Shown here: positions 41,895-49,600 of the stretch, in pieces | How the letters are laid out: every line of letters begins with the position of its first letter | Position numbering within the stretch: position 1 is the stretch's first letter | From: JBKBKC01 sp046294265 | Lineage (GTDB): Bacteria > Pseudomonadota > Alphaproteobacteria > Rhodobacterales > Rhodobacteraceae | Assembly (NCBI GenBank): GCA_046294265.1 | Contig: JBKBKC010000010.1 | Location: forward strand, 102,874-166,873 | Direction: 5' to 3' | DNA: 64,000 nt | Notes under the pieces: model-generated | Seen by the model: only the letters and a program-made list of their open reading frames with translations | What the model was told of the DNA's origin: nothing | Databases searched by the model: none | Position numbers and translations under genes: made by a program

Positions 41895-42404
41895 ATGAGC
41901 GGGCATGAGACGGCGATACTGGCGGGTGGGTGTTTCTGGGGGATGCAGGACCTGATCCGGCGGCTGCCCGGCGTGGTGGCGACGCGGGTGGGGTATTCGG
42001 GGGGCGATGTGGCCAATGCCACCTACCGCAACCACGGCACCCATGCCGAGGCCATCGAGATCGTGTTCGATCCGGCGCGCATCAGCTATCGCGAGATCCT
42101 TGAGTTCTTTTTCCAGATCCACGATCCGAGCACGCCCGACCGGCAGGGCAATGACCGGGGGCCGAGCTATCGGTCGGGGATATACTTCTTGACGGAGGAG
42201 CAGCATCGCGTGGCGATGGACACCATCGCGGATGTGGATGCCAGCGGGCTGTGGCCGGGGCGTGTGGTGACCGAAGTGAAGGCGGCAGGGGATTTCTGGG
42301 AGGCCGAGCCCGAGCATCAGGACTATCTGGAGCGCATCCCGCATGGATACACCTGCCACCGCATCCGGCCAGAGTGGCGGCTGCCGCGACGCGGGGCGGC
42401 CTGA
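41895..42404 (+). CDS. msrA: MsrA, peptide methionine-S-sulfoxide reductase
   Basis: A 169-residue oxidative-damage repair enzyme. The active site is AGGCFWGMQD with the catalytic Cys; RVGYSGGDVANATYRNHGTHAEAIE is the second hallmark. Unlike many MsrA proteins it ends soon after YTCHRIRPEW. GGAGG lies 5 bases before the ATG. Confidence 0.96.
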   Translation: MSGHETAILAGGCFWGMQDLIRRLPGVVATRVGYSGGDVANATYRNHGTHAEAIEIVFDPARISYREILEFFFQIHDPSTPDRQGNDRGPSYRSGIYFLTEEQHRVAMDTIADVDASGLWPGRVVTEVKAAGDFWEAEPEHQDYLERIPHGYTCHRIRPEWRLPRRGAA

Positions 42405-42417
42405 CGGATCGGCGCCT

Positions 42418-42475
42418 GCCCCCCGGTTTTCTGGCCCCCCGGTTTTCTGGCCCCCCGCTGTAGGGGGCCGGGGTT
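42418..42475. repeat. 16-base tandem repeat and hairpin after msrA
   Basis: Two copies of GCCCCCCGGTTTTCTG (42418-42449) lead into GGCCCCC-CGCTGTA-GGGGGCC, a 7-base-pair hairpin between convergent msrA and the YDGG-repeat gene. It probably acts as a terminator. Confidence 0.7.
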
Positions 42476-42483
42476 ATACCGCC

Positions 42484-43398
42484 TCAGGCGGACCGCAGCA
42501 GGACCTTGGTCGAATCGATGGCCTTGGCCGCGCGTTCGAAATTCACCGCACGCGCGGCCGAGGACGGCGCCGAGCGCAGGAGAGTGGTTGTCAGGTTGTC
42601 CAGCACGGCCGAGGCCGCGGCATTGGCGCTGGGAACGGTGGCGGCCCTGACACGGGTGATCGGGCGCGCGGTGATGGGCCTGCGGTTGCCGACCTGGCCC
42701 TGACGGCGGATGGCGGGCTGCGTCGGGTCGATGTTGGCGGCGGCGATCCTTGCCAGCGCATCTGAGGCGCGCAGGATCTCTGCGCGGATCACGCCACTGT
42801 CGCCATCGGTGGACATCCGGCGAGCGGCCGCGTGCAATTCGCTGCTCAGGCAGTCGATCCGCCACTCGATCGGGTAGGTGCTGCAATGCTCGCGGGCGGT
42901 ATCGACCGCCCTTTCGAGGTCCGCAGTCTCCTGTGCGGGTGTGGGAGGGGGCTCGGGCGGTTCGCGGAGTTCGGTTTCCATGGGCTCCTCGGGATATTCA
43001 CCACCGTAACCGCCGTCGTAGCCACCGTCGTAGCCACCGTCGTAGCCACCGTCGTAGCCACCGTCGTAGCCACCGTCGTAGCCACCGTCGTAGCCACCGT
43101 CGTAGCCACCGTCGTAGCCACCGTCGTAGCCACCGTCGTAGCCACCGTCATAACCGCATTCCTCGCATACCGCCCCGAAGTCCGCTTCGGCAATGTCGGC
43201 CATGTGGGCGGGCGCGTCGCCGAGAAAGCCTTCGCCTGCGGGGCAGTCCGGACCGGTGCACAGCACCACGGGGATGCCGGACAATCCACGCAGTTCCGCC
43301 GGGGGGGTGGCAAAGACCGCCGCGGGCACGGTCAGCAGGGCGGCAGTGGAGACGAGCAACAGCGTGAGAGAACGGGGGCGGCGGCGGTCGGATGACAT
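42484..43398 (-). CDS. Exported YDGG-repeat protein of unknown function
   Basis: A 304-residue protein with a signal peptide (Arg-rich start, hydrophobic core about 11-30, cleavage near VFA). Two Cys pairs (VVLCTGPDCPAG and AVCEECG) precede twelve consecutive YDGG units (about residues 83-130), then an acidic Pro/Glu linker, a third Cys pair (EHCSTYPIEWRIDC) and a helical Ala/Arg-rich C-terminus. Six Cys fit an oxidised periplasmic protein. ATG at 43398 follows AAGGA; an upstream TTG is less likely. It is last in an operon with the caspase-like and M15-peptidase genes. No family recognised. Confidence 0.82.
   Translation of the reverse strand: MSSDRRRPRSLTLLLVSTAALLTVPAAVFATPPAELRGLSGIPVVLCTGPDCPAGEGFLGDAPAHMADIAEADFGAVCEECGYDGGYDGGYDGGYDGGYDGGYDGGYDGGYDGGYDGGYDGGYDGGYDGGYGGEYPEEPMETELREPPEPPPTPAQETADLERAVDTAREHCSTYPIEWRIDCLSSELHAAARRMSTDGDSGVIRAEILRASDALARIAAANIDPTQPAIRRQGQVGNRRPITARPITRVRAATVPSANAAASAVLDNLTTTLLRSAPSSAARAVNFERAAKAIDSTKVLLRSA
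43009..43152 (-). repeat. 12-base coding tandem repeat (YDGG)
   Basis: Twelve consecutive 12-base units; the ten from 43021 to 43140 are identical and only the two end units differ. The unit reads TACGACGGTGGC on the coding strand. Perfect identity including third codon positions points to recent expansion and probable length variation. Confidence 0.95.
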
Positions 43399-43421
43399 GA
43401 TCAAGGTCCTTTCTGAAATGC

Positions 43422-44873
43422 TCAGGCCTTCAAACCGAAGGCAAGTCTGATGGCTTTCTGCGTTCCGGGGCCGAAACTGCCGTCGATGGCACCGGTGTAA
43501 AACCCGGCCTCGGACAACCGCGCTTGCAGGGCCCGACGCGTTTCAGTTGAGAACATGTTCGGCTTTTCAGCCAACAGGTCAAGAACATCCTGCGCGCCCG
43601 AGCGCAGCGCGTCATAGAGGTACCCAGCCGCCTGTTTCGGCCCCTTGCCACTGATCAGCCCGTCGTCGATCAGCGCGGCGAAGTTGAACAGCGCCTGCGG
43701 GTGGCGCAGGTCGGCCGCCCGGCCGAACAGGCGGAGCGCCTCGGCCGGGTCGGGGTTCAGGCCCAGATCGCCCTGATAGGTCAGAAAGCCCAGATCGTTG
43801 ATCGCATCGGGAAAATCCTGTTCCGCCGCCGCCGTGTAGAGCGCCAGCGCGCGCGTCGGGTCGCGCGCCACGCCGATGCCGCTTTCATAGAGTTTGGCCA
43901 ATTCGAATTGCGCCTCGGGGCTTCCCGCCTCGGCGGCGCGGGTCAGAAGGTCCACCGCCTCGGCCGGGTCGAACCGGCCGGCATCGGGGTTGAGGCGCAT
44001 CATCGCGAGGCCCAGCATTGACCGCGTGTCGCCCAGATTGGCAAGCGCGCGCATCTGGCTTTCCTGATCCGGGCGGATGCCAGCCCAGGCCACGCGCAGG
44101 TCGCCCGGTGCCACCTCATCCCCACCGCCCGCAAGGTAGAACGGCACGCCCGAAAGCGAGCCGTAGGTATGCGGTTCCTGCATGTTGGCGGTTGCGGCCA
44201 GCACCGCATCGCGCACCTGGCGGAACATCAGGCTGAGTTCCAGCCCCGGCTCTTTCATCCGGTCGGCCAGTGCCAGCGCGAAGGGGCTGTTCCCGGTGGT
44301 GCCGTCCAGCGCCACCTGGCCGTCACGCGCGGCAAAGGCGACCAGGGTGCCGCGATCAGGCGAGGGCGGGGCCAGCCCGCCACGGGCGCCGCTTTCGGTG
44401 CGGGTGAAAATTTGCGCCTCGCCGAAGGGATCGTCGCGGCAGCTGTCGAGGATCACGATGCGCATGGTGCGCGCACGGTCCACCACCTGCAGGAAATCGG
44501 TCAGCGAGAAGGATTGCCGCTGCACGTCGCCGGTGGCGCGCACATCGGCATCGACCGGGATCAGGTAATTCTCGCCGCCCAGTTCCACCCCATGCCCGGC
44601 GAAATAGACCAGCGCCAGATCGGCGGTTTCGGACCGGAAGGCAAAGCTGTCCATCGCGCGGCGCAGGTCCTGATACCCGGCATTCGCCACCAGCGTCACC
44701 TCGAACCCGATGCCGGTCAGGGTATCGGCGATCAGGCGCGCATCGTTGACCGTGTTGTCCAAGGGCTCGATATGCGCATAGGACGCCATGCCGATCACCA
44801 GCGCCACGCGGTCGGTGGCGGCCAGCGCGGGCCAGGGCAGGATCAGCAGGAAACACAGGATCAGGCGGCGCAT
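43422..44873 (-). CDS. Exported caspase-like (C14) protein with Sel1 repeats and peptidoglycan-binding end
   Basis: A 483-residue protein. A signal peptide covers residues 1-19 (LILCFLLILPWPALA). The caspase-like fold follows (VALVIGMASY, NDARLIADTLTGIGFEVTLV) with the catalytic dyad His94 (VYFAGHG) and Cys145 (ILDSCRDDPF) both present. Residues about 275-410 hold Sel1-type helical repeats (AAEAGSPEAQFELAKLYESGIG and others), and the last 50 residues resemble a PG_binding_1 domain (LSEAGFYTGAIDGSFGPGTQKAI). It should act in the periplasm. It follows the M15 peptidase by 31 bases and precedes the YDGG gene by 23. Confidence 0.9.
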   Translation of the reverse strand: MRRLILCFLLILPWPALAATDRVALVIGMASYAHIEPLDNTVNDARLIADTLTGIGFEVTLVANAGYQDLRRAMDSFAFRSETADLALVYFAGHGVELGGENYLIPVDADVRATGDVQRQSFSLTDFLQVVDRARTMRIVILDSCRDDPFGEAQIFTRTESGARGGLAPPSPDRGTLVAFAARDGQVALDGTTGNSPFALALADRMKEPGLELSLMFRQVRDAVLAATANMQEPHTYGSLSGVPFYLAGGGDEVAPGDLRVAWAGIRPDQESQMRALANLGDTRSMLGLAMMRLNPDAGRFDPAEAVDLLTRAAEAGSPEAQFELAKLYESGIGVARDPTRALALYTAAAEQDFPDAINDLGFLTYQGDLGLNPDPAEALRLFGRAADLRHPQALFNFAALIDDGLISGKGPKQAAGYLYDALRSGAQDVLDLLAEKPNMFSTETRRALQARLSEAGFYTGAIDGSFGPGTQKAIRLAFGLKA

Positions 44874-44904
44874 GGGGGCGTTCCTCAGCAGGGTCGCAGG
44901 TCGG

Positions 44905-45795
44905 TCAGATCTTGCCCTCCGCACGCCATTTCGTGATCATTTCGCGGCTGACCTCAAAATGCATGCTGTCCTCGCGGCTGAAGGCGGCCCCCCAGAACCA
45001 GCCTTCGGCCATGAAGAAATCGGCAAGGATCGTCAGGCCAAGCTGGGTGCGCCCGTCGCCCAGCGTATCCAGCACGCCGTCGATGTTGAGATCAACGGCA
45101 AGGCCGAAGGCATGGGTGGACACCGAGCTTTGGGAACCGCGGATGCGGCGCACGCACAGCGCGCCGGCGGTGGAGATGCGGTTGTAGAGATCCTCATCGA
45201 CCGCCTTGATCTGCTCGAACACATTGCGGAGCGAGTCGACGGCGGGGCGCAGCATCGACACGCGGATCGGGCCCACATCCTCGGTCACCAGCATGGCGCG
45301 CAGCTTTGGGTTGGTCATCGGTTCGCAATCGTCCGACAGAACCTCGCGTGGCATGCCCAGCGTTTCCAGCAGGAACGAGGGCGAGGACACCGTGATCCCC
45401 GGGTTGATCGTGCGGCGACCCGCGAGGCTTACCACCTGCGCATAGCTGTCGAGGATCTGGTTGTCACCGAGGCGTTCCGGAAGGTAGTTCGGATCGGACG
45501 GGTCATAGGGGATGTCGCCCACGCGCGGCAGGCTTTGCAGGCGCGACAGTTCCTGTTCGACGGTGCCCATGCGCTGTTGCAGCGACTCGAGTTGCTGGCG
45601 CAGAATCTCGATCTCGATGCGGGCGCCGCTGTCCACGGCCGGGCCACCATCTGCCGACGTGCCGGTGGCCGCGCTGAAGGCATAGCTTGTGACCTTCCAG
45701 ACAACCGGCACAAGCAAAAGCGCCACCGCGACGATGGCGGCCGGGATGATCCAGGTCGGCTCGGGCTTCGGGGGCGGAGCGGGTGCTTTTGCCAT
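44905..45795 (-). CDS. Membrane-anchored M15-type peptidoglycan peptidase
   Basis: A 296-residue protein. One transmembrane helix (about 15-38) is followed by a short coiled coil (58-90) and a C-terminal metallopeptidase domain with the M15/VanY-type zinc site: H228-x6-D235 in STHAFGLAVDLNID and H279 in DSMHFEV. These enzymes cut peptide stems of peptidoglycan. Cys are few (C157, C214). ATG at 45795 is chosen without a strong ribosome-binding site; GTG at 45822 is possible. First gene of a three-gene operon, divergent from the OmpA-like gene next to the T6SS. Confidence 0.87.
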   Translation of the reverse strand: MAKAPAPPPKPEPTWIIPAAIVAVALLLVPVVWKVTSYAFSAATGTSADGGPAVDSGARIEIEILRQQLESLQQRMGTVEQELSRLQSLPRVGDIPYDPSDPNYLPERLGDNQILDSYAQVVSLAGRRTINPGITVSSPSFLLETLGMPREVLSDDCEPMTNPKLRAMLVTEDVGPIRVSMLRPAVDSLRNVFEQIKAVDEDLYNRISTAGALCVRRIRGSQSSVSTHAFGLAVDLNIDGVLDTLGDGRTQLGLTILADFFMAEGWFWGAAFSREDSMHFEVSREMITKWRAEGKI

Positions 45796-45950
45796 GTTTT
45801 GAGTATATCGCCCTTGCAGCACAAAGGAAATGGAAAGCGAAAGCTGGCCGGTTCACGCCTTCTTGGTCCGGTGAGGGGGTCAATCCTGTGGCGCGATGCA
45901 GCGCATTGGTATAGCATCTGCGCATTACGCCCGTTCGGAAGGCTCAAACC

Positions 45951-46622
45951 ATGCGCAATCGTCGTTTTTCCATGCTGCTGCTTGCCGCTGCAATGGGCCT
46001 TGGCGCCCCGATCGCGGCCCAGACCCCGGATGCCACAAACGCCACTGCCGCCGAGTTGCAGACGCTGTTCCAGCGCCAGAAATCGCGCGGATTGAAGCTG
46101 GCCCCCGGCACGGGCACGGCTGTGGATACCGCTGCGGGCGTGGCCATGGGGGTCGCCACCGCCGTTGTCGCGGCCACAGCGCCGACGCAGGGCGGAACGG
46201 TCGTGTCGGCGACCGGCGCGCAGACGGCGGCCTCCTCCACGGATGCGCCGGTCCTGGTGCCTGTGGCCTATGCCGAACTTGATGCCGAGGATCAGGTAAA
46301 CATCCGGATCTCGTTCGATTTCGACAGCGCCGTGCTGCGCGAGACCGAGACGGCAAAGCTGGACCAGCTGTGCCTGGCGATGAAGGTGGTCGATGTGGAG
46401 ATGTTCCGCATCGTCGGCCATACCGATGGCGCTGGGTCGGACAGCTACAACGACAAGCTGTCGCTGTTGCGCGCCGAAGAGGTGAAGCGGCATCTGGTGA
46501 GCGAGTGCGGCTTGCCGGCCGAACGGTTGCAGGCCGTGGGCGTGGGCAAACGCTACCTTTCCAATCCCGACGATCCGCGCGCCGACGAGAACCGCCGCGT
46601 TGAATTCCAGGCGCTGAGCTAG
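45951..46622 (+). CDS. OmpA-family peptidoglycan-binding protein
   Basis: A 223-residue exported protein with a signal peptide (cut near residue 23, PIAAQ). The N-terminal half is Ala/Thr-rich and probably extended; residues 110-223 form an OmpA C-terminal domain with ISFDFDSAVL, FRIVGHTDGAGSDSYNDKLSLLRAEEVKRHL and NRRVEFQ, the peptidoglycan-binding signature. There is no beta-barrel. It precedes the T6SS kinase gene by 23 bases on the same strand, so it is probably co-transcribed with it. Confidence 0.92.
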   Translation: MRNRRFSMLLLAAAMGLGAPIAAQTPDATNATAAELQTLFQRQKSRGLKLAPGTGTAVDTAAGVAMGVATAVVAATAPTQGGTVVSATGAQTAASSTDAPVLVPVAYAELDAEDQVNIRISFDFDSAVLRETETAKLDQLCLAMKVVDVEMFRIVGHTDGAGSDSYNDKLSLLRAEEVKRHLVSECGLPAERLQAVGVGKRYLSNPDDPRADENRRVEFQALS

Positions 46623-46645
46623 GCCCGGAAAGACGCGCCCCCCAC

Positions 46646-48769
46646 ATGACCGCATCCATTGCCGCCGACATCTTCCGACCCGGCGACCTGTTGAACAACA
46701 CCTACCGGGTCGAGACGGTGCTGGGACGGGGCGGCACGTCCGAGGTGTATCGCGCGCGGTCCGAGATTTCGGGGCGCCAGGTGGCCATCAAGGTGCTGAA
46801 GGCGGAACTCGCCAAGGACGAAGCCTATCTTCGCCTGATGACGCGGGAGGAGGCGATCCGCGACATCCGCCATGATTCGGTCGTGCGCTATTCCGAGAAT
46901 CACCGCACGCCCGAGGGCCATGTCTATCTGGTGATGGATTACGTCGAGGGCCCGACGCTGGACAAAGTGATGGCCGCGGGGCCGGTGCCCGCGCCCGACC
47001 TGATGGTGATTGCCGCACGGGTGGCCGAGGGGCTGGTGGCCGCGCATGCCGCACGGGTGGTGCACCGGGACCTTTCGCCCGACAACATCATCCTGCGCGG
47101 CGGGGACCCGGGCCAGGCGGTCATTATCGACTTTGGCATCGCAAAGGATGACACGCCGGGGGCGGAAACCATCGTCGGCAACGAGTTCGCGGGGAAATAC
47201 GCCTATGCGGCGCCCGAACAGCTGCACGGGCGCACCGACCAGCGGTCGGACATCTATGCCCTTGGCTCCACCCTGCTCGCGGCATTCCGGGGCTCTGCTC
47301 CCGACATGGGGTCGAACCCGGTGGAAATGCTGCGGCGCAAGGAGCTGCCGCCCGATGTGTCGGGTGTGCCGGAACCGCTGCACGGGCTGATCGAGGCCCT
47401 GACCCAGCCCGATCCGGCAAAGCGGCCGCAGACCATGGCGGATGTCCTGCGCCGGATCGACCCGACCTGGCAGCCTCCGCGCAACATGTCGCAACATGGG
47501 CCCACCTCTCCGCCGGTGCAGATCGCGCCACCGCCTGCCCCGCCAGCACCTGCGCGCAAGTCGCGCGGCGGGCTGGTACTGGTGCTGGTGGCGCTGCTGG
47601 CGGCAGGGGGCGGCGGAGCGTGGTGGTCGGGCGCGTTCGATCCGCCCGCCACGCCGGCGCTGCCGGTAATCAGCCCCTATGTGCTGACCCTGGAAAACGG
47701 CCCCGAGTCCGCCCTGCGCATCACCGGGCATGCGCCGGATATGGCAACCTTGCAGGCGCTCACCGAACGGGCGACGGGGGCGGGGGGCGCGATCTCGGTG
47801 TCGCTTGCCGAGGGCGACATTCCCGAGGGCTGGGGTGGTGGGGTTCTGGCGCTGCTTCCGCCGCTTGAGCCCCTGCTGGAATGGCGCGTGGCGATCAGCG
47901 GCGACCGGGCCGCAGTCACCGGGCTGGCCCCCGACCGCGGGACGCGTGACGCCGTGGCGGCCGCGCTCGCCGCGCTGCCGGGGCCTGTGCGGGCCGAGGC
48001 GAACCTCACGATCCGGCCGACCTTTTTGACGGATGAGGTGGTGCGCCCGGTCATCCTCGCCCATCAGGATTGTGGCCCGCTGAGCCATGACCCGCCACCC
48101 GCCACCGGCTGGGGCGACGGCGCGCGGATCATCGTGACCGGGCGCATGGCGACCGAGGCGGGGCGGCTGCGGCTGTTCGAGGCGCTGAAGGCGGTCATTG
48201 GCGAGCGGACGGCGCTGGTGGACGTGGAGATTCTGAACCCCACGCTCTGCGCGATCGAGACGGCGCTTCCGCGCGCGCCCTCGCGCGGGTTCAAGGTGAT
48301 CTTCGGTTTTGGCGACCGGCCTGACCCCAACCCCGCCGCCCGGTATTTCGTGGGCGAGAATCCGGTTATCGACATCGTGATCCCGGCGGATGTGACGGAC
48401 GGGCACCTGTGGGTGGCGATTGTCGATGTGACGGGCACGGCGTTCCATCTGCTGCCCAACCTGAACCGGCCTGAAAACGACATCGCCACCCTGCGCGGCG
48501 GTCAGACCGGGGATGTAACACTGCGGGTCGCCTATTCCCTCGCCGAGGCACAGGGCACCCCGCGCATGGCCTTCCTCGTGGACGACAGCATCATGGGCAA
48601 ATCCAAGATCGTCGTGCTGCACGCGCCGCGCCAGGTGTTCGAGGTGCTGCGCCCGATGTCGGAATCCGTGCAGAGCCTGGCCGCTGCTCTGGCGGCGCAA
48701 GAGGGGGGCGACGGGATTTCGGCGCTGTTCTCGGTGGATTCGCGCATCCTGACGACCGAAAAGCGGTAA
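46646..48769 (+). CDS. PpkA/ImpN-type transmembrane Ser/Thr kinase of the T6SS
   Basis: A 707-residue protein. The kinase domain spans residues 15-275: glycine loop GRGGTSEVY, K49 in VAIKVLK, catalytic loop HRDLSPDN at 140-147 (Ser in place of the usual Lys) and DFG at 162-164. After a Pro-rich linker comes a transmembrane helix (about 310-332) and a periplasmic part of about 375 residues. Its last third (VGENPVIDIVIPADVTDGHLWVAIVDVTG, FHLLPNLNRPENDI) resembles DUF4384 domains. By analogy to Agrobacterium it would phosphorylate TssL; the facing PppA would reverse this. Confidence 0.92.
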   Translation: MTASIAADIFRPGDLLNNTYRVETVLGRGGTSEVYRARSEISGRQVAIKVLKAELAKDEAYLRLMTREEAIRDIRHDSVVRYSENHRTPEGHVYLVMDYVEGPTLDKVMAAGPVPAPDLMVIAARVAEGLVAAHAARVVHRDLSPDNIILRGGDPGQAVIIDFGIAKDDTPGAETIVGNEFAGKYAYAAPEQLHGRTDQRSDIYALGSTLLAAFRGSAPDMGSNPVEMLRRKELPPDVSGVPEPLHGLIEALTQPDPAKRPQTMADVLRRIDPTWQPPRNMSQHGPTSPPVQIAPPPAPPAPARKSRGGLVLVLVALLAAGGGGAWWSGAFDPPATPALPVISPYVLTLENGPESALRITGHAPDMATLQALTERATGAGGAISVSLAEGDIPEGWGGGVLALLPPLEPLLEWRVAISGDRAAVTGLAPDRGTRDAVAAALAALPGPVRAEANLTIRPTFLTDEVVRPVILAHQDCGPLSHDPPPATGWGDGARIIVTGRMATEAGRLRLFEALKAVIGERTALVDVEILNPTLCAIETALPRAPSRGFKVIFGFGDRPDPNPAARYFVGENPVIDIVIPADVTDGHLWVAIVDVTGTAFHLLPNLNRPENDIATLRGGQTGDVTLRVAYSLAEAQGTPRMAFLVDDSIMGKSKIVVLHAPRQVFEVLRPMSESVQSLAAALAAQEGGDGISALFSVDSRILTTEKR

Positions 48770-48827
48770 CTCGGGCCAGGTTTGCGCAAGACCGAGCCGC
48801 GCGCCGATTTCATTCAAGAACCCGGTC

Positions 48828-48847
48828 CGGAGTGTTTCAACACTCCG
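48828..48847. terminator. Bidirectional hairpin terminator between kinase and phosphatase genes
   Basis: CGGAGTGT and ACACTCCG pair perfectly around TTCA in the 97-base gap between convergent genes, followed by TCTGTCTCCT on the plus strand. Confidence 0.75.
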
Positions 48848-48866
48848 TCTGTCTCCTCTGGTCGCC

Positions 48867-49589
48867 TCAGCCCGGCACGTCGATCACGATGACCGACACG
48901 TTGTCGCCGCCGCCGGACGCCAGCGCGTGCTCCACCAACCGGTCCACCACCGTTTCGATCGGCGCGTTCTTCAGCATGCGTTCCAGCGCCTCGAATCCCG
49001 CATATTTCGTCAGCCCGTCCGAGCACAGAAGGAACCTGTCACCCGGCAGCACCTCACCGCGCACCTTGTCAATCTCCAGTGTCGCATCCACACCCACGGC
49101 GCGGGTGATCGCGTTCGATTGCGGGTGGTGTTCGGCCTCGTCCCAGGTCAGCTGCCCCAGCGCCACGAATTCGCCCACAACCGAATGGTCGGTGGTCAGC
49201 ATCTGGATCACGCCGTCGCGCAGGAGATAGGCGCGGCTGTCGCCGGCCCAGAGGGCGGCGAAATGCGTGTCCGTCAGGATCAGCGCCACCACGGTGGATC
49301 CCACCGTTGTTTGGAACCGCGTTGTGGCGGCTTCGTGAACCTGTGTATTGGCACCGATGATCGCGGTGCGCAGCGCGCGCATCAGGTCGCCAGGCGGAAG
49401 GTCGGGCGGGATCATGGCCACGGTTTCGGTTATGGTCTGGCTGGCGTAATCGCCCGCCTCGTGCCCGCCCATGCCATCGGCCACGACCCAAATGCGCTGG
49501 TCCGGCAGGGCGAGGATCGAATCCTCGTTGACCTTGCGGACCTTGCCCACATGCGTTCGGGCCGAAAAACGGATCATCGGATGCATCAT
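48867..49589 (-). CDS. pppA: PppA, PP2C-type protein phosphatase of the T6SS
   Basis: A 240-residue metal-dependent phosphatase. Canonical PP2C motifs are complete: VRKVNEDSI, WVVADGMGGHEAGDYAS, LWAGDSRAYLLRDG, LLCSDGLTK and GGGDNVSVIVI. It would dephosphorylate targets of the PpkA-type kinase and reset secretion. Several start codons are clustered; ATG at 49589 is chosen, with ATG 49577 and TTG 49598 as alternatives. It is last in the minus-strand T6SS run, 11 bases after tagF. Confidence 0.93.
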   Translation of the reverse strand: MMHPMIRFSARTHVGKVRKVNEDSILALPDQRIWVVADGMGGHEAGDYASQTITETVAMIPPDLPPGDLMRALRTAIIGANTQVHEAATTRFQTTVGSTVVALILTDTHFAALWAGDSRAYLLRDGVIQMLTTDHSVVGEFVALGQLTWDEAEHHPQSNAITRAVGVDATLEIDKVRGEVLPGDRFLLCSDGLTKYAGFEALERMLKNAPIETVVDRLVEHALASGGGDNVSVIVIDVPG

Positions 49590-49600
49590 CGAGGTCAAGA

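Noticed and set aside
43009..43152. CRISPR-like array
   Set aside because: The 12-base units are directly contiguous with no spacers and encode YDGG in an exported protein.
42832..43395. Plus-strand open frames across the YDGG repeat, reading VATV or SHRR repeats
   Set aside because: They are antisense shadows of the repeat; only the minus-strand frame has a ribosome-binding site, signal peptide and operon context.
46646..48769. Inactive (pseudo)kinase because HRDLSPDN lacks the usual Lys
   Set aside because: The glycine loop, K49, catalytic Asp and DFG are all present, and Ser at this position occurs in other bacterial kinases.
46619..48817. Long minus-strand open frame opposite the kinase gene
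   Set aside because: GC-rich antisense shadow; the plus-strand frame has complete kinase motifs and the shadow has His/Arg/Gly-rich composition without a domain.
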